Source: an uncultured Chromatiaceae bacterium
GTDB taxonomy: Bacteria; Pseudomonadota; Gammaproteobacteria; Enterobacterales; Alteromonadaceae
Length of the DNA: 62,398 bases
Reading direction: 5' to 3'
NCBI GenBank assembly: GCA_946482615.1
Contig: CAMLSF010000002.1
Coordinates: 1 to 62,398, forward strand
In this document: positions 46,820-56,646 of the stretch, one piece after another
Layout: each line of letters opens with the position of its first letter
Numbering within the stretch: position 1 is the stretch's first letter
Notes under the pieces: generated by a model
Databases searched by the model: none
What the model was told of the DNA's origin: nothing
Seen by the model: only the letters and a program-made list of their open reading frames with translations
Made by a program: the position numbers and the translations under genes

Positions 46820-49800
46820 TATTTTTAGATCCTGTTGTTAGCCTGCTCCTGGCGCGGTTTCTCAGCAGCGGAAACAAAATAGCGGCACCGGCAAAGGCTG
46901 CCAGTGCAAGACCAAACACCATGACGATAACGTGTTGGCCAAAAAACCAACGCACCTCCATATGCCAGGGCATGTCACCAGAGGTAATGAGTTCTCCCAC
47001 TCTGTTGCTGTAAAGATCCGCATTATTAGCAATAAGAGCCATATCCCCATGTACCTTGCTGCTGACTAAAGGACTGTTCAGTGAGTTCAGCAACTGGGGT
47101 AACTGTTCAGAAGCTTTGGCGGTGATCAATACCACTATCCGTTCTGGGTCTACCGGAGAGACAAAACTAAAAAGTCCCTGTAGATCTTGAGTGTTGTCTA
47201 ATACCCTGGCTGCAACTTTAGTTTCCCGGCCCCAATCCCCCTGCAGCAACCAAAGTACGCGGTCAAGCAGGCTGAACGCTTTTACTTTTACACTGTCGTT
47301 TTGTACTTCAAATGAGCTGGCTTTGAGTAAATCGGACTCCTGCACATCCCTGATATTTGCAATAGCGATGAGATCGTAATTTGCAAAATCGGAGTGAATG
47401 TCTAAACCTGTTCTGGCCTCTATGCCCAGCGCCGGCACACCTGTGTCATTGCCCATTCGCGCCGCCAGTTCAAGCAGGGTCTCTATTTCTTCCTTACCCG
47501 GCTTCGCAGGTAACAGCACAAGGGTCTGGGATAAATCAGCATGTCGGGTGAAGGGAAAACCTACGCCAACAAAATAAGATAAATTCGGCAGCTGAGTGAA
47601 GTTTTGTGCAGAGCTCAGATCAATACTTGAAGTGGGCAGTACCCTCGCTGTTATATCGGCAGGGACATCCAATTCGCAGCCTTTGGTATTGACTGCAAAG
47701 TTATGATACAAACGCAGCTTGTTTTCCCCATACAATAGATAGGGTGGAATTTTAATCTCGGCTTCTTCCTGACGGCTATCTCCCCCCAACCAACTATTGA
47801 ATCTAGCCCATAAACCACTTTGATTGACCGCCAGAGATGTCAGGTAATCCCCATTAAGCGACACATCTAAAGTCGACCTGGCTTCGTCTAACCACTTCCC
47901 CTCCGGAAAACTGTATTTTATTTTCAGCGGTATCACCTCACCGGGCCAAAAAAACAGATCCGGCGAAGCACGGAAATTCAGCTCTATGGCCGGATGAAAC
48001 AAGCCCCTGCTCATCAGACTGCGCTCATCTGCAAGTTCACCAAATTCAACAGCTTTATGTATCCGGGTCCAGCGTGGGGCATCGTAGGGTTGAAGCGGCA
48101 TCTGTGCAGGCTTTGTCGCCTTTATGTAAGTCCCACTGAGTGATGTGCCACTCACCAGATACCTGGCCGCTATTTTTAGTTCATCCTCCGTACGCCCCAT
48201 CACCAGCAACACCTTGTAAAGAGGGTTCAGCGGATTCTCCATTAACCTGAGTTCAGGCCCTTGAATAGCAGGCACTGGTAAAGCTTTAATCACATCATTT
48301 GGCAGCATAAAAACGATAGCATTTTCTTCCGGCAACTGGTCGCGCAGTACCGGAAAGCTCAGACTGCGGTACTGCGCGGCGCCACCAAAATAGGAAGCGA
48401 CTATAGCAGCACTGGTTAAGGTTGCAGGACTGGCATTGTCCGGCACTACCATAGGCACAACGACCTCGTTCATAGCGCTGGCGTTAAAAAAAGGCGCGGG
48501 AAAACGTGATAAGTCCGTACTGACAGGCAGACGCTGTACTGACAACACCAGTTGTGATTGTCTGTCCAGATTAACCCAGATGTCTTTTGATAGTTCGTTG
48601 TTGCATTGCTCTGCGGTGCGTCCTGTCAGACGAAAGTCCAGATTGTTGCTCCCAAGAATTAATGCACTTTGCAGCGGGATATCCAGCTCCAGTGCTTTTG
48701 CCGTAAAAGCGGATAACTCAATGGTTTTGACCAACTGACCATTGAGCATCACATCGAGGAAACTTTCACCTTCGAGTAATTCTGCTGAGTAACTCATCTT
48801 TAACTTTAAACTGGCCTGTCTGACCAACTCATCACTACGCAACGTAAAACTCAAGCCAGCTGCTGTGTTGTTACCAAAAAAAAACAGATTGTCGTGCAAA
48901 CCAAAATCAGTAAAGTGGAAGACCTGGGTGCGGATATCCTGCTCTTTCCCTTTGCCATGTGCAGCAGCTAACAGCTGTGTCGAAGCCGTTGTGGTATTCA
49001 ATGGAGCGCTCAACGCCTGATTCGAGATCACCACGGCTCCCACTGCGAACAACACCGTCAGCACCAACCTGAGCTTCCAGCTACTTAAAGTTCTGTTGGC
49101 ACGACCTGACTGGTAGCCTTTGCTTTTTTTGTTCATTGAATCCTGGAACAAGCCGCCTATGGCTCTGATCACCCGCCAAATCGAAACAAAAATATTGTCC
49201 TCTTGCAGATCTCCGTTGGCAGGTAACCAGGCATCAGCACGCCCCATCACTACTTTCACTAACTCTCTGCGTTGGGCCAGAGGTAAGTCTTTGAAATGGA
49301 AACGGATCGTTTCACTATCACGAAAGATGGTTTCGACCGGAAAAACCATCGGAACCTTGCCGAAATAAATTTCGATGTCCCGGATGCGCTGGTTTGTATT
49401 CACCTGCCCCACGTTTTCAACCAAAGCGCCCCCCATAGACAGGTTGAGTGATTTGGTTTTCAGGGTATGACCAGATTCCAGGTGCAGTACCACGGGTAAA
49501 CTTACATCCAGACGCACCGTCTGTCTGACTTGTTTTATTTCCCGGGCAACAGCAACGGAAGCAAATAACATCACGCAGCTAAATCCGGCCCAGAACAAAT
49601 TCAGCAGCATCACTTTAGGATCAACCTTGTAGTGTTCACTCCAGATAAGTTGCACCACACCGGATAAAAAAGCACAAAACACTAACACCAGTGTAAACAG
49701 ATGGGGTTTGACCATATCGTAGTCAAAATAGCCATTTTCCAGTAAGCCGCCTTTTTCCGTGACATTAAATTTCCCTTTGCGGGGATTGAGCATAGTAGCA

Positions 49801-51203
49801 ATGGTCGGCAGGACTAAATGGAAAGACAACACTGTTTCATAAATCTCTCCCCAGAAGGTGTGCCGGAATCTGCCCTGCAATCTCGAGTTGGTATAGGTGG
49901 TAAACAGCAAGTGGGGCAGCGCATAAGCCAAAATCATTTCCGGAGAAGAATCGATAATATTCTGGCCAAAAAGTAGATAACACAAAGGCGCGGTCAGAAA
50001 TACAATACGGGGCAACGCAAATAGGAAATGCATCATAGCGTTCAGATAACAAAGACGCTGGGGTAAGCTCAACCCTTTACCTAACAAAGGGTTATCCAAA
50101 CGTAAGATCTGGATCATGCCTCTGGCCCAGCGTGCGCGTTGACCTATATGTAAAGCCAGGCGCTCAGTCGCAAGTCCGGCAGCTAATGGCAGAGCTAAAA
50201 ATGCCGAGTTCCAGCCCAGTCGCTGTAACTTCAAGGCGGTATGCGCATCTTCTGTAACGGTTTCAACCGCAAAACCACCAATTTCTTCGATGGCAGAACG
50301 GCGGATCACCGCGCAGGAGCCACAAAAAAAAGCAGCATTCCAGAAATCATTGCCTTTCTGAACAGGACCGTAAAATAACTCCCCTTCACGGGGCACCTCA
50401 TCTCCGGTCGTCAGATTGCGTTCAAATGGATCAGGTGAATAGAAGTAATGCGGGGTTTGCATCAGCGCCAGTTTTTTGTCGCTGATAAAGGCGCCCACTG
50501 TGGCCTGCAAAAAAGCCCTGGTTGAGACATGGTCACAATCGAATATGCAGATCAGTTCCCCATCAGTCACCTGAATTGCGTTGTTAAGATTACCAGCCTT
50601 AGCATGTTTATTATCATGTCTGGTGATATAGCCCACACCAGCTGAGGCTGCAAAAGCAGCAAATTCGATGCGGCGGCCATCGTCCAGAATATAGACTCTG
50701 ACTTTCTCTGCAGGATAATCAATGTTCTGTGCCGCCAGAACCGTATCTTTCACTACATCCAGACTTTCGTTATAGGTCGGGATATAAATATCCACAGTTG
50801 GCCACAGTGAGACATCATCAGGCATAGGCTCTATCCGTCTGTCTAAGGGCCAGATCGTCTGAAAAAAGCCCAGGACCAGGATGAGCCAGGTATAAAATTC
50901 GGCCGCCAGTAAACCAAGACCAAGCAAACCTTCAAGAACACTGTCAAACACCAAAGTCTCAGTGGTACGCCAGTACAGATATCGGGTTGATACTATGATA
51001 CACATCAATAGCATCACCATATGGGTCCAGTGATTTTTCCGACGGGCAACGATAAACAACATGACGCCGCTACTGACAGCAAACAAGATTTGATTATTCA
51101 GATCCAGTGGGGTCGTGATAATCACTGCTGCAACCGCCAGCCAAAACAACACAGCAAGCGTACTTGTGATCCCGGAGGGGGTCGAAGAGTCCTTTTTTTT
51201 CAT
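46812..51203 (-). CDS. Fused cellulose synthase BcsA-BcsB
   Basis: One 1463-aa protein joins the catalytic subunit BcsA and the periplasmic subunit BcsB, as in AcsAB of Komagataeibacter. The GT2 motifs are intact: DDG 174-176, DCD 222-224, FFCGS 292-296, TED 317-319 and QRARW 355-359. The PilZ domain keeps RQTVR (560-564) and N587-L-S589-x-x-G592, so it should bind cyclic di-GMP. The BcsB part begins after about residue 720 and ends in one transmembrane helix near 1430. I choose the ATG at 51203 (AAGGG upstream) over the GTG at 51218. Confidence 0.93.
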   Translation of the reverse strand: MKKKDSSTPSGITSTLAVLFWLAVAAVIITTPLDLNNQILFAVSSGVMLFIVARRKNHWTHMVMLLMCIIVSTRYLYWRTTETLVFDSVLEGLLGLGLLAAEFYTWLILVLGFFQTIWPLDRRIEPMPDDVSLWPTVDIYIPTYNESLDVVKDTVLAAQNIDYPAEKVRVYILDDGRRIEFAAFAASAGVGYITRHDNKHAKAGNLNNAIQVTDGELICIFDCDHVSTRAFLQATVGAFISDKKLALMQTPHYFYSPDPFERNLTTGDEVPREGELFYGPVQKGNDFWNAAFFCGSCAVIRRSAIEEIGGFAVETVTEDAHTALKLQRLGWNSAFLALPLAAGLATERLALHIGQRARWARGMIQILRLDNPLLGKGLSLPQRLCYLNAMMHFLFALPRIVFLTAPLCYLLFGQNIIDSSPEMILAYALPHLLFTTYTNSRLQGRFRHTFWGEIYETVLSFHLVLPTIATMLNPRKGKFNVTEKGGLLENGYFDYDMVKPHLFTLVLVFCAFLSGVVQLIWSEHYKVDPKVMLLNLFWAGFSCVMLFASVAVAREIKQVRQTVRLDVSLPVVLHLESGHTLKTKSLNLSMGGALVENVGQVNTNQRIRDIEIYFGKVPMVFPVETIFRDSETIRFHFKDLPLAQRRELVKVVMGRADAWLPANGDLQEDNIFVSIWRVIRAIGGLFQDSMNKKSKGYQSGRANRTLSSWKLRLVLTVLFAVGAVVISNQALSAPLNTTTASTQLLAAAHGKGKEQDIRTQVFHFTDFGLHDNLFFFGNNTAAGLSFTLRSDELVRQASLKLKMSYSAELLEGESFLDVMLNGQLVKTIELSAFTAKALELDIPLQSALILGSNNLDFRLTGRTAEQCNNELSKDIWVNLDRQSQLVLSVQRLPVSTDLSRFPAPFFNASAMNEVVVPMVVPDNASPATLTSAAIVASYFGGAAQYRSLSFPVLRDQLPEENAIVFMLPNDVIKALPVPAIQGPELRLMENPLNPLYKVLLVMGRTEDELKIAARYLVSGTSLSGTYIKATKPAQMPLQPYDAPRWTRIHKAVEFGELADERSLMSRGLFHPAIELNFRASPDLFFWPGEVIPLKIKYSFPEGKWLDEARSTLDVSLNGDYLTSLAVNQSGLWARFNSWLGGDSRQEEAEIKIPPYLLYGENKLRLYHNFAVNTKGCELDVPADITARVLPTSSIDLSSAQNFTQLPNLSYFVGVGFPFTRHADLSQTLVLLPAKPGKEEIETLLELAARMGNDTGVPALGIEARTGLDIHSDFANYDLIAIANIRDVQESDLLKASSFEVQNDSVKVKAFSLLDRVLWLLQGDWGRETKVAARVLDNTQDLQGLFSFVSPVDPERIVVLITAKASEQLPQLLNSLNSPLVSSKVHGDMALIANNADLYSNRVGELITSGDMPWHMEVRWFFGQHVIVMVFGLALAAFAGAAILFPLLRNRARSRLTTGSKNNE

Positions 51204-51217
51204 ATCATCCCTTGCCA

Positions 51218-52000
51218 CTACCTGCTGAATTTTTTGTATTCATTAGCCTGCAGTGTGGGCAGCATACGTTGCACATTGCGCGCTATTAAATCGATATCCG
51301 CTGTCGCTGAAGAGGCCTGAGCGTATTTGAATACAGACATCTGACTGGCATTGGCTTCCGGCACTGCTTCATCACGATGCACTATACCCAACAGAGATGA
51401 ACCTAATCTCTCGTTCAAAAATTGAGTGACTTCCCGGTTGAGTTGACTACGTACATCCACCTGATTTAGTACGAAATAATTTCGTTGCCCGGCATCTTCG
51501 TTATAAAACATACCGGACTCTATTTCAGGTAATAAGCTCAAAGAGGCACCGTCAGGCAGCAATACGTTGATCATAATGGGGTTCAGACCAGATAACGCCT
51601 GCAAAGCGGCTGAGAAGCCCGGAGGTAAATCAGCGATGAACACGGCCTCCGTCTGATGAGCAAAAGAGGCAAGGCGTTTAACCAGAATTGAGGGATCTGA
51701 GCGCAATAACTGATCATAAGAGCAGATCTGTGAACGACTGACGCGACCATAAGGTAAGTACCTTACTCCGGACTCTGACTGCTGTACTAATCTGCTCCAG
51801 TCAGCATGCTCTCCACATTCTGTTGCATGTCCTGCGGAATCAGCCAAAGCCATACCAAAGTGCAAACGAAGAGAGTTTTGACTGTCAAAATCTATAGCAA
51901 TCACTTTGTGGCCTAAACGCTGAATTGCATACGCAAGATTTGCAGCCAGCGTAGTTTTACCTACCCCACCCTTTAACGAGCCAACACAAATCATAGTCAT
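51218..52000 (-). CDS. bcsQ: Cellulose biosynthesis ATPase BcsQ
   Basis: BcsQ is a MinD/ParA-type ATPase that helps position or assemble the cellulose synthase at the inner membrane. The deviant Walker A reads KGGVGKTTLAANLAY near 9-23, and switch motifs IDFDSQNSL and DLPPGF follow. It is 260 aa long. The ATG overlaps the upstream gene stop by 4 nt, and bcsAB starts 14 nt after its end. Confidence 0.92.
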   Translation of the reverse strand: MTMICVGSLKGGVGKTTLAANLAYAIQRLGHKVIAIDFDSQNSLRLHFGMALADSAGHATECGEHADWSRLVQQSESGVRYLPYGRVSRSQICSYDQLLRSDPSILVKRLASFAHQTEAVFIADLPPGFSAALQALSGLNPIMINVLLPDGASLSLLPEIESGMFYNEDAGQRNYFVLNQVDVRSQLNREVTQFLNERLGSSLLGIVHRDEAVPEANASQMSVFKYAQASSATADIDLIARNVQRMLPTLQANEYKKFSR

Positions 52001-52464
52001 AGGGCAATCCGATAAAAGAGCGCGGCTAACGATTCAGTATTGGCGGACTGAACATCGGCCTGGGGCTGCTGTTGTGACCTCTTATGCAAATGAGCCACAT
52101 CGTTGTCTGACGTCTGACGTCGAAAAGGATTAGGTTTTGCAACGTGCTGCGCTGGTTGGAAAGACGCACGCCGCCCGGCATAAAAAGCAGCTTGTGGTTC
52201 CGGACTGGCTGCCGCCTGTTCAGCCGGAGTCTGGGCTGCTAAAGAGTGCAGCAGAGTATTGTTTGCAAGCTGTGCTGCAGGCTCCGACGCTATAGCTCGC
52301 TTAATGACAGGAGTGGAGGCAGGGTGTTTATAATTTTTTACCTGATTAATCAGTTGCCACTTCGACTGTCCGGAACAAGGCATACTCGTCTGAAAACTAC
52401 GGTAGTTCAGATTTTGCTCACCCACTTTGGCGATAAATTGCCGCACATCATCATAATTGTCCAT
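51997..52464 (-). CDS. BcsP/BcsR-like cellulose operon protein
   Basis: This 155-aa protein is the first gene of the cellulose operon. Its N-terminus (DNYDDVRQFIAKVGEQNLNY, then SKWQLINQV) resembles the short D..R..F..G..NY pattern of BcsR/BcsP, with W in the position of WPLL. The middle is Ala/Pro/Gln-rich and probably unstructured, and the end is a helix SLAALFYRIAL. Such proteins assist the synthase with BcsQ. Start 52464 has GGGAGG upstream. Assignment rests on position and a short N-terminal pattern. Confidence 0.65.
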   Translation of the reverse strand: MDNYDDVRQFIAKVGEQNLNYRSFQTSMPCSGQSKWQLINQVKNYKHPASTPVIKRAIASEPAAQLANNTLLHSLAAQTPAEQAAASPEPQAAFYAGRRASFQPAQHVAKPNPFRRQTSDNDVAHLHKRSQQQPQADVQSANTESLAALFYRIAL

Positions 52465-52911
52465 GGCGCCTCCCTTTTGCACTAAATGTCAAGTTTACAT
52501 AGCTTCAACGTGGATAATTTGATAAAAACAGAAACCCACTAGCTCAGATATCCACTGTCGTTTTGCTTTACTGTATCAATATCACAGCACAAGAAAATAT
52601 CATTTTTATCATATTAAACGCGAAAACTGCACTTTCCTAGTGGAATTTACTGATAAAAATGAAATTACGTTAAAGGAATTCACTTTTTTATCAATTTTAA
52701 TTAAGAGAATAATAAGCCGTAACCCAGAAGTCTCGTTTTTTTCCGACTAACTCAGATGATATTTTTTCAGCTATTCGATAAAAGTGAAACATGGCCCGAA
52801 AAGGAAAACTGGTAAATTTGATAACAGCAACTACAGATAGACGTCAGGCCAATGTGCTCAGGACTCTAGGCGGACAGGAAAATGATTGAGGACGAAAAAT
52901 TTTTGCGGGTA
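52465..52911. promoter_or_regulatory. Upstream region of the cellulose operon with repeated TTGATAAAAA-TGAAA-like motif
   Basis: This AT-rich stretch has no convincing gene. A motif like TGATAAAAATGAAA occurs at 52518-52535 (+), 52611-52598 (-), 52651-52665 (+), 52694-52678 (-) and 52774-52790 (+), with a weaker copy at 52817-52830 (+). Copies 2 and 3 are exact inverted repeats over CATTTTTATCA / TGATAAAAATG. The pattern looks like a set of binding sites for one regulator. A possible promoter on the minus strand, TTGATA - 17 nt - GATATC near 52580-52547, is weak. Confidence 0.55.
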
Positions 52912-52940
52912 AAAACAAAAAGCCACCCGAAGGTGGCCTT
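52912..52940 (-). terminator. Terminator after rplT
   Basis: On the minus strand GCCACC / GGTGGC with a TTCG-type loop is followed by TTTTTGTTTTT, 18-45 nt past the rplT stop. Confidence 0.85.
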
Positions 52941-52957
52941 TTACTCTGCTCAAAGAA

Positions 52958-53317
52958 TTAAGCAGCTAAAGCTTCTTTTGCCTTAGCGACTAAAGCAGCA
53001 AATGCGCCTTTGTCGTATACAGCGATATCAGCCAGGATCTTACGGTCGATTTCAACAGATGCTCTTTTCAGACCATCGATGAAGCGGCTGTAAGATAAAC
53101 CGTTCTGACGGGATGCAGCGTTGATACGCGCGATCCACAGTTGACGGAATTGACGTTTACGTTGACGACGGTCGCGGTAAGCGTATTGGCCAGCTTTGAT
53201 AACTGCCTGGAAAGCGACACGATAAACACGACTGCGGGCACCGTAGTAACCTTTAGCCTGGTTTAACACCTTCTTGTGACGAGCGCGAGCTGTCACACCA
53301 CGTTTTACTCTTGGCAT
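52958..53317 (-). CDS. rplT: 50S ribosomal protein L20
   Basis: L20 is an early 23S rRNA-binding protein and, in E. coli, the repressor of its own operon. The 119-aa sequence is typical: [41 protein letters not shown]. It is 15 nt after rpmI. A strong terminator follows, so pheST is not co-transcribed directly from here as it is in enterobacteria. Confidence 0.98.
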   Translation of the reverse strand: MPRVKRGVTARARHKKVLNQAKGYYGARSRVYRVAFQAVIKAGQYAYRDRRQRKRQFRQLWIARINAASRQNGLSYSRFIDGLKRASVEIDRKILADIAVYDKGAFAALVAKAKEALAA

Positions 53318-53332
53318 TTGAAATCTCCTAAA

Positions 53333-53530
53333 TTATGCGTATGGCAGACAACGAGCGATACCAGCAACGTCAACTTTTGCAACTAACGTTTTTGGACCTA
53401 ACTGACGCTTACGCTTAGAAGACTTCTTCGTCAGAATGTGGCGAAGATGTGATTGCTTACGTTTAAAACCGCCTGAGCCGGTTTTCTTAAAGCGCTTTGC
53501 AGCGCCTTTGTTGTTTTTCATCTTTGGCAT
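53333..53530 (-). CDS. rpmI: 50S ribosomal protein L35
   Basis: This small basic ribosomal protein has 65 aa, opening [17 protein letters not shown] and with [18 protein letters not shown]. It follows infC after a 97-nt spacer that contains a terminator-like hairpin. Confidence 0.98.
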   Translation of the reverse strand: MPKMKNNKGAAKRFKKTGSGGFKRKQSHLRHILTKKSSKRKRQLGPKTLVAKVDVAGIARCLPYA

Positions 53531-53575
53531 AGTTAAATAACTCGCATTGTTTAGATTACAACGAATAATAAGGCG

Positions 53576-53605
53576 ATAAAAAACGCCGCTTTATTCAAGC
53601 GGCGT
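53576..53605 (-). promoter_or_regulatory. Terminator-like hairpin between infC and rpmI
   Basis: On the minus strand, ACGCCGCTT / AAGCGGCGT with a short GAATA-like loop is followed by six T residues. It lies 23 nt after infC, inside the thrS-infC-rpmI-rplT operon. It could be a true terminator, or an attenuator regulated by L20, which represses rpmI-rplT in other bacteria. Confidence 0.7.
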
Positions 53606-53627
53606 ATCTTATGCTTGAATGCACTTA

Positions 53628-54170
53628 TTACTTCTTATTTGGGGCCAGCATCATGATCATCTGACGACCCTCAACACGGCTTGGGAAAGATTCGCAGACA
53701 GAAATGTCTGACATATCTTCTTTAATCCGGTTAAGCATCTCAATACCGATGTCCAGATGCGCCATTTCACGACCGCGATAGCGAAGCGTTACTTTAGCTT
53801 TGTCACCCTCTTCAATGAAGCGACGCAGGTTGCGTAGTTTTACCTGGTAATCGCCTTCATCAGTTCCAGGCCGGAATTTAATTTCCTTGATCTGGATCTG
53901 TTTTTGCTTTTTCTTCTGCTCTTTAGCAGCTTTGCCTTTCTCAAACAGGAACTTACCATAGTCCATCAACTTACAAACAGGGGGTTCAGCTGTTGGGCTG
54001 ATCTCTACCAAGTCAGCGCCTGCTTCTTCAGCTAAACGAATAGCTTCTGAAGTGTTAACCACACCTAATTGTTCACCTTCCAGACCTAATAAACGCACCT
54101 CTTTTACGGTGATTTCTTCGTTAATACGATTCGGTCTGTTCGACGGTAAAGTTTTCTTTCCTACTTTAAT
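53628..54170 (-). CDS. infC: Translation initiation factor IF-3 (AUU start)
   Basis: IF-3 binds the 30S subunit and checks start-codon pairing. The body is typical ([48 protein letters not shown]). I place the start at an ATT codon at 54170. The sequence GGAGGAACATACT-ATT-AAA copies the E. coli pattern, where infC starts with AUU-AAA and IF-3 represses its own translation through it. This gives 180 aa, the E. coli length. A TTG at 54185 is the only other candidate but lies within the ribosome binding site. Confidence 0.93.
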   Translation of the reverse strand: MKVGKKTLPSNRPNRINEEITVKEVRLLGLEGEQLGVVNTSEAIRLAEEAGADLVEISPTAEPPVCKLMDYGKFLFEKGKAAKEQKKKQKQIQIKEIKFRPGTDEGDYQVKLRNLRRFIEEGDKAKVTLRYRGREMAHLDIGIEMLNRIKEDMSDISVCESFPSRVEGRQMIMMLAPNKK

Positions 54171-54197
54171 AGTATGTTCCTCCAAGAGTGAAAATAA

Positions 54198-56108
54198 TCA
54201 GACCCGGTTTTTAATTTCAGTGGTTAACTTCGTGATGAAGTCGTTCACACTCATTTTTCCGAGGTCTTCGCCTTTACGTGTTCTTAACGCGATATCGCCG
54301 GCTTCCACTTCTTTGTCACCGACTACCACTAAATAAGGAACACGCTGTAGCGTGTGCTCGCGGATTTTAAAGCCTATCTTCTCATTTCTCAAGTCAGAAG
54401 TTGCTCTAATACCATGAGATTTGAAAGTTTTTACTAAATCCTGCACATATTCGGCCTGATTATCGGTAATATTCATCACCACAACCTGAGTCGGGGCTAA
54501 CCAGGCCGGGAAAAAGCCTGCATATTCTTCAATCAGAATACCGATAAAACGCTCCAGCGAACCTAAAATTGCGCGGTGGATCATCACTGGCACTTGTCTG
54601 TCATTGCCTTCGGCAACAAAACTTGCACCTAAACGACCAGGTAAAGCGAAATCGAGCTGCACTGTACCACATTGCCAGGCCCTGCCTAAGCAATCATGCA
54701 AAGTAAATTCAATTTTAGGGCCATAAAAGGCACCTTCGCCCGGTTGCAGATCATAAGCTATGCCGTTGGCATCCAAAGCTTCTGCTAAACCCTGCTCGGC
54801 ACGGTGCCACATTTCGTCAGTACCAATGCGCTTTTCAGGACGGGTGGATAATTTCACCTGCACATCTTTGAAACCAAAGGTGCTGTACACGTCGAAGACC
54901 ATTTTGATGCAGTTGGATACTTCAGCCTGCACCTGATCTTCAGTACAAAAGATATGGGCATCATCCTGAGTAAAACCACGCACCCGCATCAGGCCGTGTA
55001 AACCACCGGATGGCTCGTTACGGTGACAGCAACCAAACTCAGCCATCCGCAGCGGTAAATCACGGTACGACTTTAAACCCTGATTAAAAATCTGCACATG
55101 GCCAGGACAGTTCATTGGCTTGATGGCGTAATCACGGTTTTCAGAACTGGTGACAAACATATTGTCGGAGTACTTTTCCCAGTGACCTGATTTTTCCCAC
55201 AGCACTTTGTCCATCATAAATGGACCTTTCACTTCCTGATAATCGTACTGGTTCAGCTTTTCACGGACAAAAGTTTCCAGCTCGCGGAAAATAGTCCAGC
55301 CATCGTTGTGCCAGAACACCATACCAGGCGCTTCTTCCTGCCAGTGGAACAAACCTAAGGCTTTACCAATCTTACGGTGATCGCGTTTTTCCGCTTCTTC
55401 CAGTTGCAGTAAATAAGCCGCTAATTGCTTTTTATCAGCCCAGGCTGTGCCGTAAATACGCTGCAGCATTTTGTTTTTTGCATCACCACGCCAGTAGGCG
55501 CCGGCCACTTTCATTATTTTAAAATGCTGACAGAACCGCATGTTAGGCACGTGTGGACCACGACACATGTCGATGTATTCTTCGTGATGGTATAAACCCG
55601 GCTGATCGTCTTTGGCCACGTTCTGGTCGAGGATTTCCATTTTGTAGCTTTCGCCACGCAGAGCGAAGGTGTCATAAGCCTGTTGCCAGCTTACTTTTTT
55701 CTTCACTACGTCATATTCGGTTTTGGCCAGTTGCAGCATGCGCTCTTCAAGTTGCGCTAAATCATCGCTGCTGATTGGACGGTCTAAATCCACATCGTAA
55801 TAAAAGCCGTTGTCGATCACAGGACCAATCGCCATTTTGGTGTTCGGCCATAACTGCTTAATGGCATGACCTAACAAATGCGCACAGGAGTGACGGATAA
55901 TTTCCAGGCCTTCCTGATCTTTGGCGGTGACAATGCTTAAAGAGGCATCAGAGGTGATTAGCTCACAGGCATCCACCAACTGGCCATTGATTTTGCCCGC
56001 TATAGTGGCTTTCGCCAGACCCGGGCCTATGTCTTTGGCAACGTCTAATACAGATAAAGGATTGTCGTACGAACGCTGACTACCGTCAGGCAGAGTAATA
56101 ACTGGCAT
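54198..56108 (-). CDS. thrS: Threonyl-tRNA synthetase
   Basis: ThrS charges tRNA-Thr. The 636-aa enzyme has an N-terminal TGS domain (about 1-62), the editing domain with [15 protein letters not shown] and the class II core: [31 protein letters not shown] and the C-terminal anticodon domain. Zinc ligands fit C in NCPGH and two later His. It heads the operon with infC 27 nt downstream. In E. coli it represses its own translation via the leader; a leader of about 150 nt exists here but I could not fold it into a tRNA-like form. Confidence 0.97.
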   Translation of the reverse strand: MPVITLPDGSQRSYDNPLSVLDVAKDIGPGLAKATIAGKINGQLVDACELITSDASLSIVTAKDQEGLEIIRHSCAHLLGHAIKQLWPNTKMAIGPVIDNGFYYDVDLDRPISSDDLAQLEERMLQLAKTEYDVVKKKVSWQQAYDTFALRGESYKMEILDQNVAKDDQPGLYHHEEYIDMCRGPHVPNMRFCQHFKIMKVAGAYWRGDAKNKMLQRIYGTAWADKKQLAAYLLQLEEAEKRDHRKIGKALGLFHWQEEAPGMVFWHNDGWTIFRELETFVREKLNQYDYQEVKGPFMMDKVLWEKSGHWEKYSDNMFVTSSENRDYAIKPMNCPGHVQIFNQGLKSYRDLPLRMAEFGCCHRNEPSGGLHGLMRVRGFTQDDAHIFCTEDQVQAEVSNCIKMVFDVYSTFGFKDVQVKLSTRPEKRIGTDEMWHRAEQGLAEALDANGIAYDLQPGEGAFYGPKIEFTLHDCLGRAWQCGTVQLDFALPGRLGASFVAEGNDRQVPVMIHRAILGSLERFIGILIEEYAGFFPAWLAPTQVVVMNITDNQAEYVQDLVKTFKSHGIRATSDLRNEKIGFKIREHTLQRVPYLVVVGDKEVEAGDIALRTRKGEDLGKMSVNDFITKLTTEIKNRV

Positions 56109-56257
56109 GATAAGTCCTCACAGTGGTGGCCCATACCAAGGGTCACATGTTGATTCAATTTAAATTAAGGAAGTGCTTTTTGCGGTTCAACCTTACGAGC
56201 GGTAGAACAAAACAGCACAACACGTAGTTGGGACTGTTTTTAACAAAAAGCGGCTGC

Positions 56258-56287
56258 ATCATAACCGAAGCGGTACTTTATCGGCAA
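56258..56287 (-). promoter_or_regulatory. Likely sigma-70 promoter of thrS
   Basis: On the minus strand, TTGCCG (56287-56282) and TATGAT (56263-56258) are separated by 18 nt. The start site would leave a leader of roughly 140 nt before thrS. The rest of the 56109-56440 gap holds no other feature I can support. Confidence 0.5.
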
Positions 56288-56440
56288 CAGCCAAGCTCAT
56301 TGCAGTCTAAAGCAGGCTATTTTTTCGCCTGATGCGGCATTAAGGCCTACACTGAAACATAGGAAGAGTTTCAAACGGAAGGAACCGCAGATAGTCAGTC
56401 GCTTGCTCTGCTGCAACAGAGGCCAGCTAACGGAGGATCT

Positions 56441-56641
56441 ATGGACTTACTGCATAAAACTATTCTTTGCCCTTTCTGTGGCCATCCGACTCATATTACG
56501 CTGGATATCAGCGGTGAGGATCAGGACGATGTTGAAGATTGCAGCAACTGCTGCAACCCTATTCATGTTCAAACCCATAAAGACGAGCTGCATAACAAAG
56601 TGCAGGTGTTTATCGACGCCGAAGATGAGCAGTATTATTAG
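56441..56641 (+). CDS. CPXCG motif-containing cysteine-rich protein
   Basis: The 66-aa protein has a zinc-ribbon layout: C10-x-x-C13 (CPFCG) and C34-x-x-C37 (CSNCC). This is the CPXCG family of short gammaproteobacterial proteins with no known function. CGGAGGA lies a good distance before the ATG. It is convergent with ribE, 5 nt apart. Confidence 0.88.
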   Translation: MDLLHKTILCPFCGHPTHITLDISGEDQDDVEDCSNCCNPIHVQTHKDELHNKVQVFIDAEDEQYY

Positions 56642-56646
56642 CCATA

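Noticed and set aside
52465..52490. TTGACA near the start of the BcsP/R-like gene
   Set aside because: It is so close to the start codon that a -10 box would fall inside the coding sequence.
52791..52889. Small plus-strand frame of 32 codons in the cellulose upstream region
   Set aside because: It begins at ATG-GCC-CGA but has no ribosome binding site, no recognisable product and lies on the opposite strand to the operon.
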